Assembly (NCBI GenBank): GCA_900066355.1
Contig: FMEL01000004.1
Coordinates: 52,501-116,500, forward strand
DNA length: 64,000 nt
Direction of reading: 5' to 3'
Source of the DNA: an uncultured Ruminococcus sp.
GTDB lineage: Bacteria > Bacillota > Clostridia > Lachnospirales > Lachnospiraceae
Shown here: piece after piece, positions 45,550-53,572 of the stretch
Layout of the letters: each line of letters starts with the position of its first letter
Numbering within the stretch: position 1 is the first letter of the stretch
The notes under the pieces: model-generated
What the model saw: only the letters and a program-made list of their open reading frames with translations
What the model was told of the DNA's origin: nothing
Database searches by the model: none
Program-made: the position numbers and the translations under genes

Positions 45550-47145
45550 ATGAAGAGAAAATTACTGGCGGTTATGATGGCGGTCTGCATGACTGCATCC
45601 TTTGCAGGGGGAACTGCGACTGTATTTGCAGCACAGGAAGAAAGTACAGCGAAGGACGAAGTGATCGTAACTATGCCGACAACATCAGAGCCGGAATCTG
45701 GTTTTGATCCGGCATATGGATGGGGCGCAGGAGAGCACGTACATGAACCTCTGATCCAGAGTACGCTTACTATTACCAATACAGATCTTTCTATCGGCAA
45801 AGACCTGGCAACTGATTATTCGGTAAGTGATGACGGACTTACCTGGACCGTTAAGATCCGTGACGATGTTAAATTTACAGACGGAGAACCGCTGACAGCA
45901 TCGGACGTGGCATTTACATACAATAACTGCCGCGATAACAGTTCGGTCAATGATTTTTCCATGCTGAAAGAAGCAGTGGCGGTGGATGACACAACTGTTG
46001 AATTCCATATGAATACACCATTTGCAGTCTGGCCATATACCATGGCAATTGTAGGAATCGTTCCGGAGCATGCTTATGATGAAAATTACGGACAGAATCC
46101 AATTGGTTCCGGACGCTATATCATGAAACAGTGGGACAAAGGACAGCAGGTTATTTTTGAGGCAAATCCGGATTACTATGGAGAAGCACCAAAAATGAAA
46201 AAAGTAACAGTTCTTTTCATGGAAGAAGATGCAGCACTGGCAGCAGCTCAGTCCGGCACGGTAGACGTGGCACATACAGCGGCATCCTATTCAGATATAA
46301 CGGTTGACGGATATGATCTGTTCAGCGTGCAGACAGTAGACAACCGTGGATTTAATCTTCCGGCAACTGCAGCAGAGGAAATTGACGGAGTAACTTATGG
46401 AAATGACTTCACCAGTGACGTAGAAGTAAGACGTGCGATCAATCTTGGCATTGACCGCGAAGAAATGATCGAAAATGTTCTGAACGGTTATGGAACTCCG
46501 GCATACAGCGTGTGCGACAAGATGCCATGGTACAATGAAGAAGCAGAAGTAGAATACGATCCGGATAAAGCAAAAGAAATTCTTGAAGCAGCAGGCTGGG
46601 CAGAAGGTGATGACGGAATCCGTGAGAAAGACGGTGCGCGTGCAGAATTTACCATGCTGTATCCGGCATCTGATTCTGTTCGTCAGGCACTGGCAGAGGA
46701 CAGTAAGAACCAGCTTGCCGAACTTGGAATTGAAGTGACAACAGAGGGTGTTGACTGGGATACTGCCTACACAAGAGCAGAGTCTGAGCCGCTTGTATGG
46801 GGCTGGGGTGCACATACACCAATGGAACTGTACAACATCTATCATACAATGAGCGAAACCGGCCTTGCAGAATATTCTCCATATGCAAACGAAACCGTAG
46901 ACAAATACATGGATGAAGCACTGAAATCCAGTGATCTGGAAGCGTCTTATGATCTCTGGAAAAAAGCACAGTGGGATGGCGAGATCGGAATTACACAGGA
47001 AGGTGATATCCCGTGGATCTGGCTCTGTAATATCGATCATCTGTACTTTGTCAAAGACGGACTTAAGGTGGCTGACCAGAAGATCCATCCACACGGACAT
47101 GGCTGGTCTATCGTAAATAACGTAGATCAGTGGTCATGGGAGTAA
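45550..47145 (+). CDS. Solute-binding protein of Nik/peptide ABC transporter 2, with C-terminal His cluster
   Basis: A 531-aa family 5 binding protein. The start ATG 45550 follows AAAGGAGG. The signal peptide (KRKLLAVMMAVCMTASFAGG, cleavage near VFAA) has a Cys, but in M-A-V-C context, which is not a lipobox. The mature N-terminus contains WGAGEHVHEPLIQ, and the C-terminus IHPHGHGWSIVNNVDQWSW. These two His groups (HVH and HPHGH) could coordinate a metal and favour nickel or another transition metal over peptide. The family signature TWTVKIRDDVKFTDGEPL is present. First gene of its operon. It is clearly diverged from the first binding protein, so the two importers are not a simple duplication. 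Confidence 0.9.
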   Translation: MKRKLLAVMMAVCMTASFAGGTATVFAAQEESTAKDEVIVTMPTTSEPESGFDPAYGWGAGEHVHEPLIQSTLTITNTDLSIGKDLATDYSVSDDGLTWTVKIRDDVKFTDGEPLTASDVAFTYNNCRDNSSVNDFSMLKEAVAVDDTTVEFHMNTPFAVWPYTMAIVGIVPEHAYDENYGQNPIGSGRYIMKQWDKGQQVIFEANPDYYGEAPKMKKVTVLFMEEDAALAAAQSGTVDVAHTAASYSDITVDGYDLFSVQTVDNRGFNLPATAAEEIDGVTYGNDFTSDVEVRRAINLGIDREEMIENVLNGYGTPAYSVCDKMPWYNEEAEVEYDPDKAKEILEAAGWAEGDDGIREKDGARAEFTMLYPASDSVRQALAEDSKNQLAELGIEVTTEGVDWDTAYTRAESEPLVWGWGAHTPMELYNIYHTMSETGLAEYSPYANETVDKYMDEALKSSDLEASYDLWKKAQWDGEIGITQEGDIPWIWLCNIDHLYFVKDGLKVADQKIHPHGHGWSIVNNVDQWSWE

Positions 47146-47151
47146 CAGATT

Positions 47152-48147
47152 TTGAATAATTTAAAAGCAAAATTTATTTTAAAAAATTTCATCAAAGTGC
47201 TGCTTCTGCTGTTTGCAGTCAGTGTTGCTGCTTTTGCACTTATGACAGCTTCTCCGATCGATCCTCTGAAAGCGAATGTCGGACAGGCTGCCCTTGGAAG
47301 CATGAGTCAGGAACAGATTGCAAAGCTTGAAGAATACTGGGGCGTGGGACAACCGCCCCTGCAGCGATACATTGCCTGGTTCAGGGATTTTGTGAGGGGA
47401 GATATGGGAATATCTCTCCTTTATCGCCAGAAAGTTACGACAGTGATCGCGGTAAAACTTGGAAATTCTTTGTTCCTGATGATCATTGCGTGGGTTTTGT
47501 CCGGACTGATCGGATTTTTGCTGGGTTCACTTGCAGGTATGAATCGTGGAAAGCCGATTGATAAGATTATCAAAGGATACTGTCTGGTGATCTCCAGCAC
47601 TCCGGCATTCTGGATTGCCATGTTGTTGCTGATCATCTTTGGAGTATGGCTCAAAATACTTCCCATAGGATTAAGCGTACCGATTGGAGTAGAGGCAAGC
47701 GGAGTGACTTTTTTTGACCGCGTGCGTCATGCGATCCTTCCGGCAGTGACACTTTCCATCACAGGAATATCCAATATTGCCATGCACACCAGGGAAAAAA
47801 TGATCGACATCTGTGACAGTGATTACGTGCTTTTTGCAAAAGCAAGAGGAGAGAGCAGCTGGCAGATTTTCAAAAATCATGGTTTCCGAAATGTCCTTGG
47901 CCCGGCCGTGACACTTCAGTTTGCTTCGATCAGCGAGATCTTTGGCGGCTCAGTTCTTGTGGAGCAGGTCTTTTCCTATCCGGGACTTGGACAGGCAGCG
48001 GTCAGTGCAGGTCTTGGAAGTGATATGCCGCTTCTGATGGCGATTACGATCATAAGCGCATTGTTCGTGTTTGGAGGAAACTTTATAGCAAATATTTTGT
48101 ACGGAGTCATTGACCCACGAATCCGAAGAGGGGGTGTGGGAAGATGA
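47152..48147 (+). CDS. Nickel/peptide-type ABC transporter permease 3 (NikB-like)
   Basis: A 331-aa permease of the DppB/NikB family with a TTG start at 47152 behind GGGAG, only 6 nt after the binding-protein stop. The first helix is VLLLLFAVSVAAFALMTASP, followed by VGQPPLQRYIAWFRDFVRGDMG, the coupling loop CDSDYVLFAKARGESSWQIF, and the C-terminal LVEQVFSYPGLGQAAV. It ends with GVIDPRIRRG and overlaps the next gene by 4 nt. Confidence 0.92.
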   Translation: MNNLKAKFILKNFIKVLLLLFAVSVAAFALMTASPIDPLKANVGQAALGSMSQEQIAKLEEYWGVGQPPLQRYIAWFRDFVRGDMGISLLYRQKVTTVIAVKLGNSLFLMIIAWVLSGLIGFLLGSLAGMNRGKPIDKIIKGYCLVISSTPAFWIAMLLLIIFGVWLKILPIGLSVPIGVEASGVTFFDRVRHAILPAVTLSITGISNIAMHTREKMIDICDSDYVLFAKARGESSWQIFKNHGFRNVLGPAVTLQFASISEIFGGSVLVEQVFSYPGLGQAAVSAGLGSDMPLLMAITIISALFVFGGNFIANILYGVIDPRIRRGGVGR

Positions 48148-48971
48148 AAAACAGATGGAACCGCAGAAAAACGCTGGTACTCTGGCTTGTTATCGCAGTG
48201 GTGTTTCTTGCAGCAGTCTGTATCGGCGGTCTGTTCTGCGAAGAAGCAGCAAGGGCTACAGATTTTTCCAGAAAGAACATTGCACCCTGCCTGAAATATC
48301 CGTTTGGTACAGACTGGCTTGGAAGAGATATGTTTGCGCGGACAGTCAGAGGACTTTCTATCAGTATCATCATAGGAGTATGTGCAGCTACGTTCAGTGC
48401 GGTCATGGCATTCATTCTGGGGGTTGTATCTGCAACAATGGGAAAAACAGCAGATACCATTGTGACATGGATCATAGATCTGGTTATGGGAATCCCACAT
48501 ATGCTTCTTCTGATCCTTGTCTGTGTCGCATGCGGAAGAGGACTTAAGGGAGTCATTCTTGGAGTTGCGCTGACGCACTGGACATCTCTGGCGAGACTGA
48601 TCAGAGGTGAAGTGCTGCAGCTCAAAGAACAGATCTATATAAAAACAGCCAGAAAACTTGGAAAAAGCAACCTGTATATTGCGATGAAACATATGGCTCC
48701 ACATCTGCTTCCGCAGTTTATCGTCGGACTTGTTCTTCTTTTTCCACATGCGATCCTTCATGAATCCGGTATTACTTTTCTTGGGTTCGGGCTGTCAAAC
48801 GAGCAGCCTGCAATTGGAATTATTTTGTCAGAAGCAATGAAATATCTGATCACAGGCAAATGGTGGCTTGCACTGTTTCCGGGAATCATGCTGGTGATTA
48901 CCGTTGTATGTTTTTATACAACAGGAGAAAACCTTCGCAGACTGCTGGATCCGGCCAGTGCACACGAATAG
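48144..48971 (+). CDS. Nickel/peptide-type ABC transporter permease 4 (NikC-like)
   Basis: A 275-aa permease of the DppC/NikC family. Seen are the first helix LVLWLVIAVVFLAAVCIGGL, the extracellular KYPFGTDWLGRDMFARTVRG, the coupling segment LARLIRGEVLQLKEQIYIKT, and HESGITFLGFGLSNEQPAIG near the end. It is translationally coupled to the preceding permease (ATGA) and forms the channel with it. Confidence 0.92.
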   Translation: MKNRWNRRKTLVLWLVIAVVFLAAVCIGGLFCEEAARATDFSRKNIAPCLKYPFGTDWLGRDMFARTVRGLSISIIIGVCAATFSAVMAFILGVVSATMGKTADTIVTWIIDLVMGIPHMLLLILVCVACGRGLKGVILGVALTHWTSLARLIRGEVLQLKEQIYIKTARKLGKSNLYIAMKHMAPHLLPQFIVGLVLLFPHAILHESGITFLGFGLSNEQPAIGIILSEAMKYLITGKWWLALFPGIMLVITVVCFYTTGENLRRLLDPASAHE

Positions 48972-48980
48972 GAGATTAAA

Positions 48981-49901
48981 ATGGATAAGGAAAAAATTCT
49001 GGAAATCAACAATTTGAAAATATCCTTTACCCAGTACCAGAAGGGAATGCAACAGACAGAACTGCCTGTGATCAAAGACTTAAGTGTCACAATCCACGCA
49101 GGAGAAATGGTGGCAGTAGTCGGCTCTTCCGGCTCCGGCAAAAGTCTGCTGGCACATGGAATCCTGGGGATTCTGCCATATAATGCGGAAATGGGTGGAG
49201 AAATACGATATTGCGGAAAGCCTCTGACTGAAAAAAACATTCGAAAACTGCGGGGAAAAGAGATTGTTCTGGTTCCACAGAGTACGGCTTATCTGGATCC
49301 TCTGATGAAGGTAGGGAGGCAGATCTGCAAAGGACAGAAAGATAAAGAAAAGAAGCATCGTCTGGATACAATTTTTGAGGAATATTCGCTGGACAAAAAG
49401 GTTCAGGAGCAGTATCCGTTTGAGCTTTCCGGAGGAATGACCAGAAGAATTATGATCTCTACAGCGTTGGTCGAAAAGCCTAAGCTGGTTATTGCAGATG
49501 AGCCGACACCGGGACTGGATCTAAAACTTGCAAAACGTGCAATGGAACATTTCCGGCAGCTTGCAGATATGGGAGCTGCTGTTCTGGTCATTACACATGA
49601 CCTGGAGCTTGCGTTGGAAACAGTGGACAGGGTACAGGTATTTTATGCCGGACATACGATAGAAGATGCGTCGGTGGATGATTTTGAGAGAGAAGAAACT
49701 CTGCGCCATCCATATACCAGAGCGCTCTGGCGTGCAATGCCGAAGCATGGTTTTCATTATATTGGTGGTGTACAGCCCTATGTAAAAGATAATCTGCAGG
49801 GATGTCCGTTTGCACCGCGATGTGACATGGCATCGAGGAAATGTCAGAGTGAAATTCCATGGAAAGTTTCCGGAAGTGGATATGTGAGGTGCATATTATG
49901 A
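48981..49901 (+). CDS. ABC transporter ATPase 3 (NikD/OppD-like)
   Basis: A 306-aa ATP-binding subunit. Walker A is GSSGSGKS, the Q-loop VPQSTAYLDPLMKV, the signature ELSGGMTRRIM, Walker B LVIADEPTPGLD and the H-loop VITHDLELA. The C-terminal oligopeptide-type tail has a Cys pattern (GCPFAPRCDMASRKC), which in related proteins can bind an Fe-S cluster. The start ATG 48981 follows GGAG. It overlaps the following ATPase gene by 4 nt. Confidence 0.93.
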   Translation: MDKEKILEINNLKISFTQYQKGMQQTELPVIKDLSVTIHAGEMVAVVGSSGSGKSLLAHGILGILPYNAEMGGEIRYCGKPLTEKNIRKLRGKEIVLVPQSTAYLDPLMKVGRQICKGQKDKEKKHRLDTIFEEYSLDKKVQEQYPFELSGGMTRRIMISTALVEKPKLVIADEPTPGLDLKLAKRAMEHFRQLADMGAAVLVITHDLELALETVDRVQVFYAGHTIEDASVDDFEREETLRHPYTRALWRAMPKHGFHYIGGVQPYVKDNLQGCPFAPRCDMASRKCQSEIPWKVSGSGYVRCIL

Positions 49902-50503
49902 AACTTGAGGTCAGAGACCTGTCCTTTTGGTATGAGGAAAAAGGCAGACAGATATTGAGTCAGTTCAGCCTGAGTGCGGACAGCAGTGAACGTGTGGGAA
50001 TCATAGCGCCCAGCGGCTTTGGAAAAACAACTCTGTGTAAGATCCTGTCCGGATACGAAACGCCGCAAAGCGGCGAGGTACTTCTTGACGGCAAAACGCT
50101 TAAAGAGTATGGCACATACTGTCCGGTACAGATGATCTGGCAGCACCCGGAGCAGGCGGTAAATCCGAGACTTCGCATGAAAAATGTAATCGAAGAGGGA
50201 GACAGGACAGATCTGGAACTGATTGAAAAGCTGGGAATAGAACCCGACTGGATGAACAGATTTCCGACAGAACTTTCGGGAGGAGAACTTCAGCGATTCT
50301 GCATTGCAAGGGCTTTGGGACAGAGAACACGTTTTCTTCTCGCGGATGAGATTACAACCATGCTGGATCTTATTACCCAGAGCCAGATCTGGCATTTTCT
50401 CATAGAGGAGACAGAACGGCGGGATATCGGAATGCTGGTAGTCAGCCACAACCCGGAACTGATCGGGAAAGTATGTACAAGAATTGTTGAACTGAATAAA
50501 TAA
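49898..50503 (+). CDS. ABC transporter ATPase 4 (NikE-like, short)
   Basis: A 201-aa ATP-binding subunit. The start is ATG 49898, overlapping the previous stop (ATGA); the longer frame back to 49859 lies within the preceding gene. The Walker A reads APSGFGKTT, with Ala at the usual first Gly. Other motifs are intact: Q-loop MIWQHPEQAVNP, signature ELSGGELQRFCIARAL, Walker B FLLADEITTMLD, H-loop VVSHNPELI. It is ~50 aa shorter than NikE proteins and lacks any C-terminal tail. It should pair with the preceding ATPase. Last gene of the second importer. Confidence 0.9.
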   Translation: MKLEVRDLSFWYEEKGRQILSQFSLSADSSERVGIIAPSGFGKTTLCKILSGYETPQSGEVLLDGKTLKEYGTYCPVQMIWQHPEQAVNPRLRMKNVIEEGDRTDLELIEKLGIEPDWMNRFPTELSGGELQRFCIARALGQRTRFLLADEITTMLDLITQSQIWHFLIEETERRDIGMLVVSHNPELIGKVCTRIVELNK

Positions 50504-50507
50504 TTGG

Positions 50508-50570
50508 GCACCGGTTTATCAGGCTGTAATATGGAAATTCAGGCTTGATAGACTGGTGCTTTTCTTTTTC
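50508..50570 (+). terminator. Terminator of the second Nik-type operon
   Basis: GCACCGGTTTATCA (50508-50521) pairs with TGATAGACTGGTGC (50546-50559) across a 24-nt loop, followed by TTTTCTTTTT. Confidence 0.75.
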
Positions 50571-50575
50571 TCTGT

Positions 50576-51172
50576 ATGAAAAACCACCAAAATTTGTTGA
50601 CCAAAATTGTGTATGGAAGAGCATCCAACCCGACTGTTGCAATTCTTGAGAAAAAGATCGCAACACTGGAACACGGCTCAAGAGCAGTTGTATTTTCAGC
50701 AGGAATGGCAGCATGCGCAGCAGCAATCTTAAGAGTCTGCACAGCAGGAAGCAATGTAATCTGTATTAAAGAAAGCTATGGCCCGGTACAGCATCTTCTT
50801 GATGAGTTCCTTGGACCGAAATACAATGTTTCTGTTACATATGTAGACGGAAGAACAGTCAAAGAATTTGAAGATGCGATCCGTCCGGAATACATCAAAC
50901 GTGGACTTGAGTCCAAAAACCTTTCCAGATCTCTGGAAGACAGTATTACCGTCGTAGAGCCACTGGTACCGTGGTCACTGGCAGGTGTATATATGACATC
51001 TGTACTTGGTGTACCGACTGTTCAGTATGCTCCGTGGGCAGTTATCTGCTACACAGGTGTATTCTTTGCAATTCTCTGGGGATTCACAGGATTCGGAATC
51101 AAAAAGATCACAAAAGATTCTCCGGCATACGAAGAGTATCTTCAGTTATCCGGAAAATCAGCAGAGGAATAA
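50576..51172 (+). pseudogene. In-frame chimera: Cys/Met-metabolism PLP enzyme start fused to NhaC antiporter end
   Basis: A 198-codon open frame made of two unrelated pieces. Residues ~12-105 (YGRASNPTVAILEKKIATLE, VVFSAGMAACAAAIL) are an early part of a cystathionine-gamma-synthase/lyase-type PLP enzyme, without the PLP lysine. From about residue 106 (YIKRGLESKNLSRSLEDS, then PLVPWSLAGVYMTSVLGVPT, WGFTGFGIKKI) it is the C-terminus of an NhaC Na+/H+ antiporter. The junction is near 50890. There is no ribosome site before ATG 50576 (it lies in the terminator region), and the enzyme's own N-terminus is also missing. Best read as a deletion scar, probably not translated to a working protein. Confidence 0.75.
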
Positions 51173-51197
51173 TACCGGTTTAATCGGGGAGCCTCTC

Positions 51198-51226
51198 TTG
51201 ACGTTTCTATAAGATTTCCTTATAAT
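51198..51226 (+). promoter_or_regulatory. Strong promoter upstream of the truncated regulator
   Basis: TTGACG (51198-51203), a 17-nt spacer, consensus TATAAT (51221-51226). Confidence 0.75.
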
Positions 51227-51230
51227 TAAA

Positions 51231-51345
51231 AGAATTCAGTGTCCATCAGGGACATTGAGTTCTTCTATTTGGTGCCAAAGTATGCGAGAAAAACTGCCGG
51301 TGGCAGGTTCTCTGTATCGTGGCTTCTGCATAAAGCAGAAAATGA
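51231..51345 (+). other. Structured 5' leader RNA
   Basis: The transcript from the promoter at 51198 would begin with a 14-bp hairpin (51231-51244 with 51250-51263, loop ATCA). It continues with a GAGAA...CTGCC-GGT-GGCAG...TTCTC double stem (about 51286-51312) and TTCTGC-ATAAA-GCAGAA (about 51324-51340), ending before the ribosome site of ATG 51365. No known riboswitch class is recognised. Confidence 0.4.
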
Positions 51346-51364
51346 TAGAAATTGAGGAAACTTT

Positions 51365-51634
51365 ATGAATAATGAAACAAATACTTCTTCGGATCAGGGA
51401 AACAGAATCTCGATGAAGCCGATCGAGAAAAAATCTCTGTATCTGAAGATCTCGGATTCGATTTATCGTTTTATTCAGCAGGAAGATTCCCAGAATGGAA
51501 ATGATTCTATCTGGCTTGCTACGATTCCGCAGCATCTGGCGCTGGCACAGGCTCTTAAAGACTGTAAGCTGGCAGCTGCGATTCAGGCGATAGATGAGAT
51601 TAATGAGTATGGATTCAAAATTGCAAGAAAGTAA
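51365..51634 (+). CDS. Probable internally deleted GntR/FCD-type regulator
   Basis: An 89-aa protein with ATG 51365 after GAGGAAAC. Residues ~17-42 (MKPIEKKSLYLKISDSIYRF) look like the first helix of a GntR winged-helix domain. Residues ~53-89 (PQHLALAQALKDCKLAAAIQ) look like the last helix pair of an FCD effector domain. The DNA-recognition helix and most of the FCD domain are missing, as if ~130 codons were deleted in frame. The alternative is an unrelated small helical protein. It has a good promoter and ribosome site, so it is probably still expressed. Confidence 0.45.
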   Translation: MNNETNTSSDQGNRISMKPIEKKSLYLKISDSIYRFIQQEDSQNGNDSIWLATIPQHLALAQALKDCKLAAAIQAIDEINEYGFKIARK

Positions 51635-51709
51635 GATACAATTTTTGAAGTTTATTTGTAACTATTCCAATAAAGTAAAATCAGGGAACGGAAAGAGGCA
51701 GGAGAAACC

Positions 51710-52141
51710 ATGTCGGCTGATGGACAGAGCATCAAAGAACTTCACAGAGGTATCATTGAGGGCAAAACACAGGAAGAGCTTGACGTTCTTTTATGGGATG
51801 CAGTTGTGGCATACCAGAATCAGCCGCTGCGAACACTCTCCGGTCTTGAATTTTCTTACACTGTAAAGCATAAGAAAAACGGGGAATACAGTGGGGAACT
51901 TCTTGTTTCCCGCAAGGAAACCAGCAAGACACTGACAAGAAGCTCTGTATTGCTGGCTTTTCATAAAGTTCTGGAAGCAACAGAAGTAACTGCGGAAGGT
52001 GATGAAGCATCCTTTCAGCCACCGGCATACCGCGGTCCGAAGGCAATCGGACAGATTTTTGGGATTTCTTATATTTTCAGTCTGTTTCTGGAATTTGGTC
52101 TGATTCGTCTACAGGGGAATGGGCGGGGAAGAAAAGCATGA
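51710..52141 (+). CDS. Hypothetical protein
   Basis: A 143-aa protein with ATG 51710 behind CAGGAG. It is soluble, with a helical N-terminus (SIKELHRGIIEGKTQEELDV), a central strand pair (FSYTVKHKKNGEYSGELLVS), a helix-rich segment and a hydrophobic end (IFGISYIFSLFLEFGLI). I cannot assign a family. It lies between the truncated regulator and the fatty acid operon, 110 nt before fabH, on the same strand. The fab promoter begins after its stop, so it is not part of that operon. Confidence 0.65.
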   Translation: MSADGQSIKELHRGIIEGKTQEELDVLLWDAVVAYQNQPLRTLSGLEFSYTVKHKKNGEYSGELLVSRKETSKTLTRSSVLLAFHKVLEATEVTAEGDEASFQPPAYRGPKAIGQIFGISYIFSLFLEFGLIRLQGNGRGRKA

Positions 52142-52164
52142 ATGAAAAAGTGCTGATTTTTTTC

Positions 52165-52205
52165 TTGACATTCTCTTTTTTTAGATATATACTTTGATAA
52201 TCAAA
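52165..52205 (+). promoter_or_regulatory. Fatty acid operon promoter with FabT-like operator
   Basis: TTGACA (52165-52170), a 17-nt spacer, TATACT (52188-52193). The palindrome TTTGATAATCAAA (52193-52205) overlaps the end of the -10 and the start point. It matches the TTTGA-N3-TCAAA design of FabT sites in Firmicutes, so acyl-ACP-dependent repression is likely. No fabT gene is in the window. Confidence 0.75.
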
Positions 52206-52250
52206 ATATTCTAAAACCAAAACAAATAGGAATATGAGGAAACAACAATT

Positions 52251-53252
52251 ATGAATAAAGAACAGACCATAACCGGTGTCATCCGGGGAACGGGAGCCTG
52301 TGTACCGGAGCGTATTCTGGATAATAAAGAAATTGCAGGCTTTGTAGACACCAGCGATGAGTGGATCCGGGAAAGGACGGGCATGAGAAGGCGGCGCATC
52401 GCAGAAAAAGAAACGACAGTTTCGATGGCATGCGAGGCGGGACGCCAGGCAGTTGAAGAAGCCGGAATTTTACCGGGTGAGATCGACATGATCCTCGTTG
52501 CAACAGGTTCGCCGGATCAGATTTTTCCGTGTACTGCCTGTCAGGTGCAGGAAGCACTTGGGGCAGACGGAGCTGTTGGATTTGATCTCAATGCTGCTTG
52601 CAGCGGATTTCTTTTTGCTTACAATACGGCACAGGCATACATCACATCCGGAATCTGTCGTACGGTGCTGGTAATCGGAAGTGAAAGCATTTCGAGGCTG
52701 GTTGACTGGACAGACCGCGGTACCTGCATTTTGTTTGGTGACGGAGCCGGAGCGGTTCTGCTGCAGGCAGCAGAGGGAAGAACTTACCGCCCGATAGCAC
52801 ATTCGGATGGAAGTGGCGGTGCAGCACTTACCGGTCCGGGTGTCAGAAACAGGATCCGCAGTATTGATAAAGATGACCGAGAAGCAAAAACAGAATATAT
52901 TACCATGAATGGCAAGGATGTCTTTCAGTTTGCAGTCCGCAAAGTTCCGCAGGTGATACAGGAAGTTTTAAAAGAAAATAAACTTTCTGCAAAAGACATT
53001 GACTGGTTTGTTCTTCATCAGGCAAACGCGAGGATCGTGGATGCAGTTGCAAGACGACTTCATATAGGAATTGAGAAGTTTCCGATGAATCTTCAGGAAT
53101 ATGGAAATACCTCATCCGCAAGTGTTCCGATTCTTTTGAACGAACTGAATCGGAATGGTCTCCTGAAAAAGGGACAGAAACTTGTTCTGGCAGGTTTTGG
53201 GGCAGGTCTTTCATGGGGAGCCGACATTCTGGAGTGGGATATCAAGGGGTAA
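52251..53252 (+). CDS. fabH: 3-oxoacyl-ACP synthase III
   Basis: A 333-aa KAS III that starts fatty acid synthesis by condensing acetyl-CoA (or a branched acyl-CoA) with malonyl-ACP. The triad is complete: Cys117 in LNAACSGFLF, His256 in VLHQANARI and Asn286 in EYGNTSSAS. The N-terminal GTGACVPERILDN is typical. ATG 52251 follows TGAGGA. It is the first gene of the type II fatty acid operon, directly under the FabT-like operator. Confidence 0.96.
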   Translation: MNKEQTITGVIRGTGACVPERILDNKEIAGFVDTSDEWIRERTGMRRRRIAEKETTVSMACEAGRQAVEEAGILPGEIDMILVATGSPDQIFPCTACQVQEALGADGAVGFDLNAACSGFLFAYNTAQAYITSGICRTVLVIGSESISRLVDWTDRGTCILFGDGAGAVLLQAAEGRTYRPIAHSDGSGGAALTGPGVRNRIRSIDKDDREAKTEYITMNGKDVFQFAVRKVPQVIQEVLKENKLSAKDIDWFVLHQANARIVDAVARRLHIGIEKFPMNLQEYGNTSSASVPILLNELNRNGLLKKGQKLVLAGFGAGLSWGADILEWDIKG

Positions 53253-53318
53253 AATTCCAAATATAAAAGCAGATATTCTAAAATAAAAAATAAATTGCAA
53301 AAAAAGGAGAAAACGAAA

Positions 53319-53546
53319 ATGTTAGAAAAAATTATTGAACTTACAGCAGAAACTTTAGGAGCAAACGCAGCAGAGATTACAGCAGAGACCTCTTTTATGG
53401 ATGATCTTCATGCAGACTCTCTTGATCTCTTTGAACTGGCAATGGCACTTGAGGAAGAATTTTCCGTAGAGATTCCGAGCGAAGATCTCGAAAAGATCAC
53501 CACTGTAGCAGATGCAATGAATTACCTGACAGAGCATCAGGCATAA
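53319..53546 (+). CDS. acpP: Acyl carrier protein
   Basis: A 75-aa acidic four-helix carrier. The phosphopantetheine attachment site is Ser34 in HADSLDLFELAMALEEEF. The start is ATG 53319 behind AAAGGAG; a few upstream in-frame codons lack a site. It carries growing acyl chains for the enzymes encoded around it. The sequence ATATTCTAAAA occurs just upstream (53273-53283) and also upstream of fabH (52206-52216). Confidence 0.96.
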   Translation: MLEKIIELTAETLGANAAEITAETSFMDDLHADSLDLFELAMALEEEFSVEIPSEDLEKITTVADAMNYLTEHQA

Positions 53547-53572
53547 GAGTTACAGGTTAAGAGGATTTTATT

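Noticed and set aside
40010..50503. The two Nik-type importers as a recent duplication
   Set aside because: Gene order differs (B-C-A-D-E versus A-B-C-D-E), binding proteins and ATPases are clearly diverged, and one ATPase is much shorter.
51231..51345. Known riboswitch or T-box in the leader
   Set aside because: GGTGGCAGG recalls a T-box core but the conserved motif and terminator/antiterminator pair are missing; no other class fits.
51236..51535. 99-codon minus-strand frame
   Set aside because: Opposite the leader and the GntR-like gene, no start signal, composition of a shadow frame.
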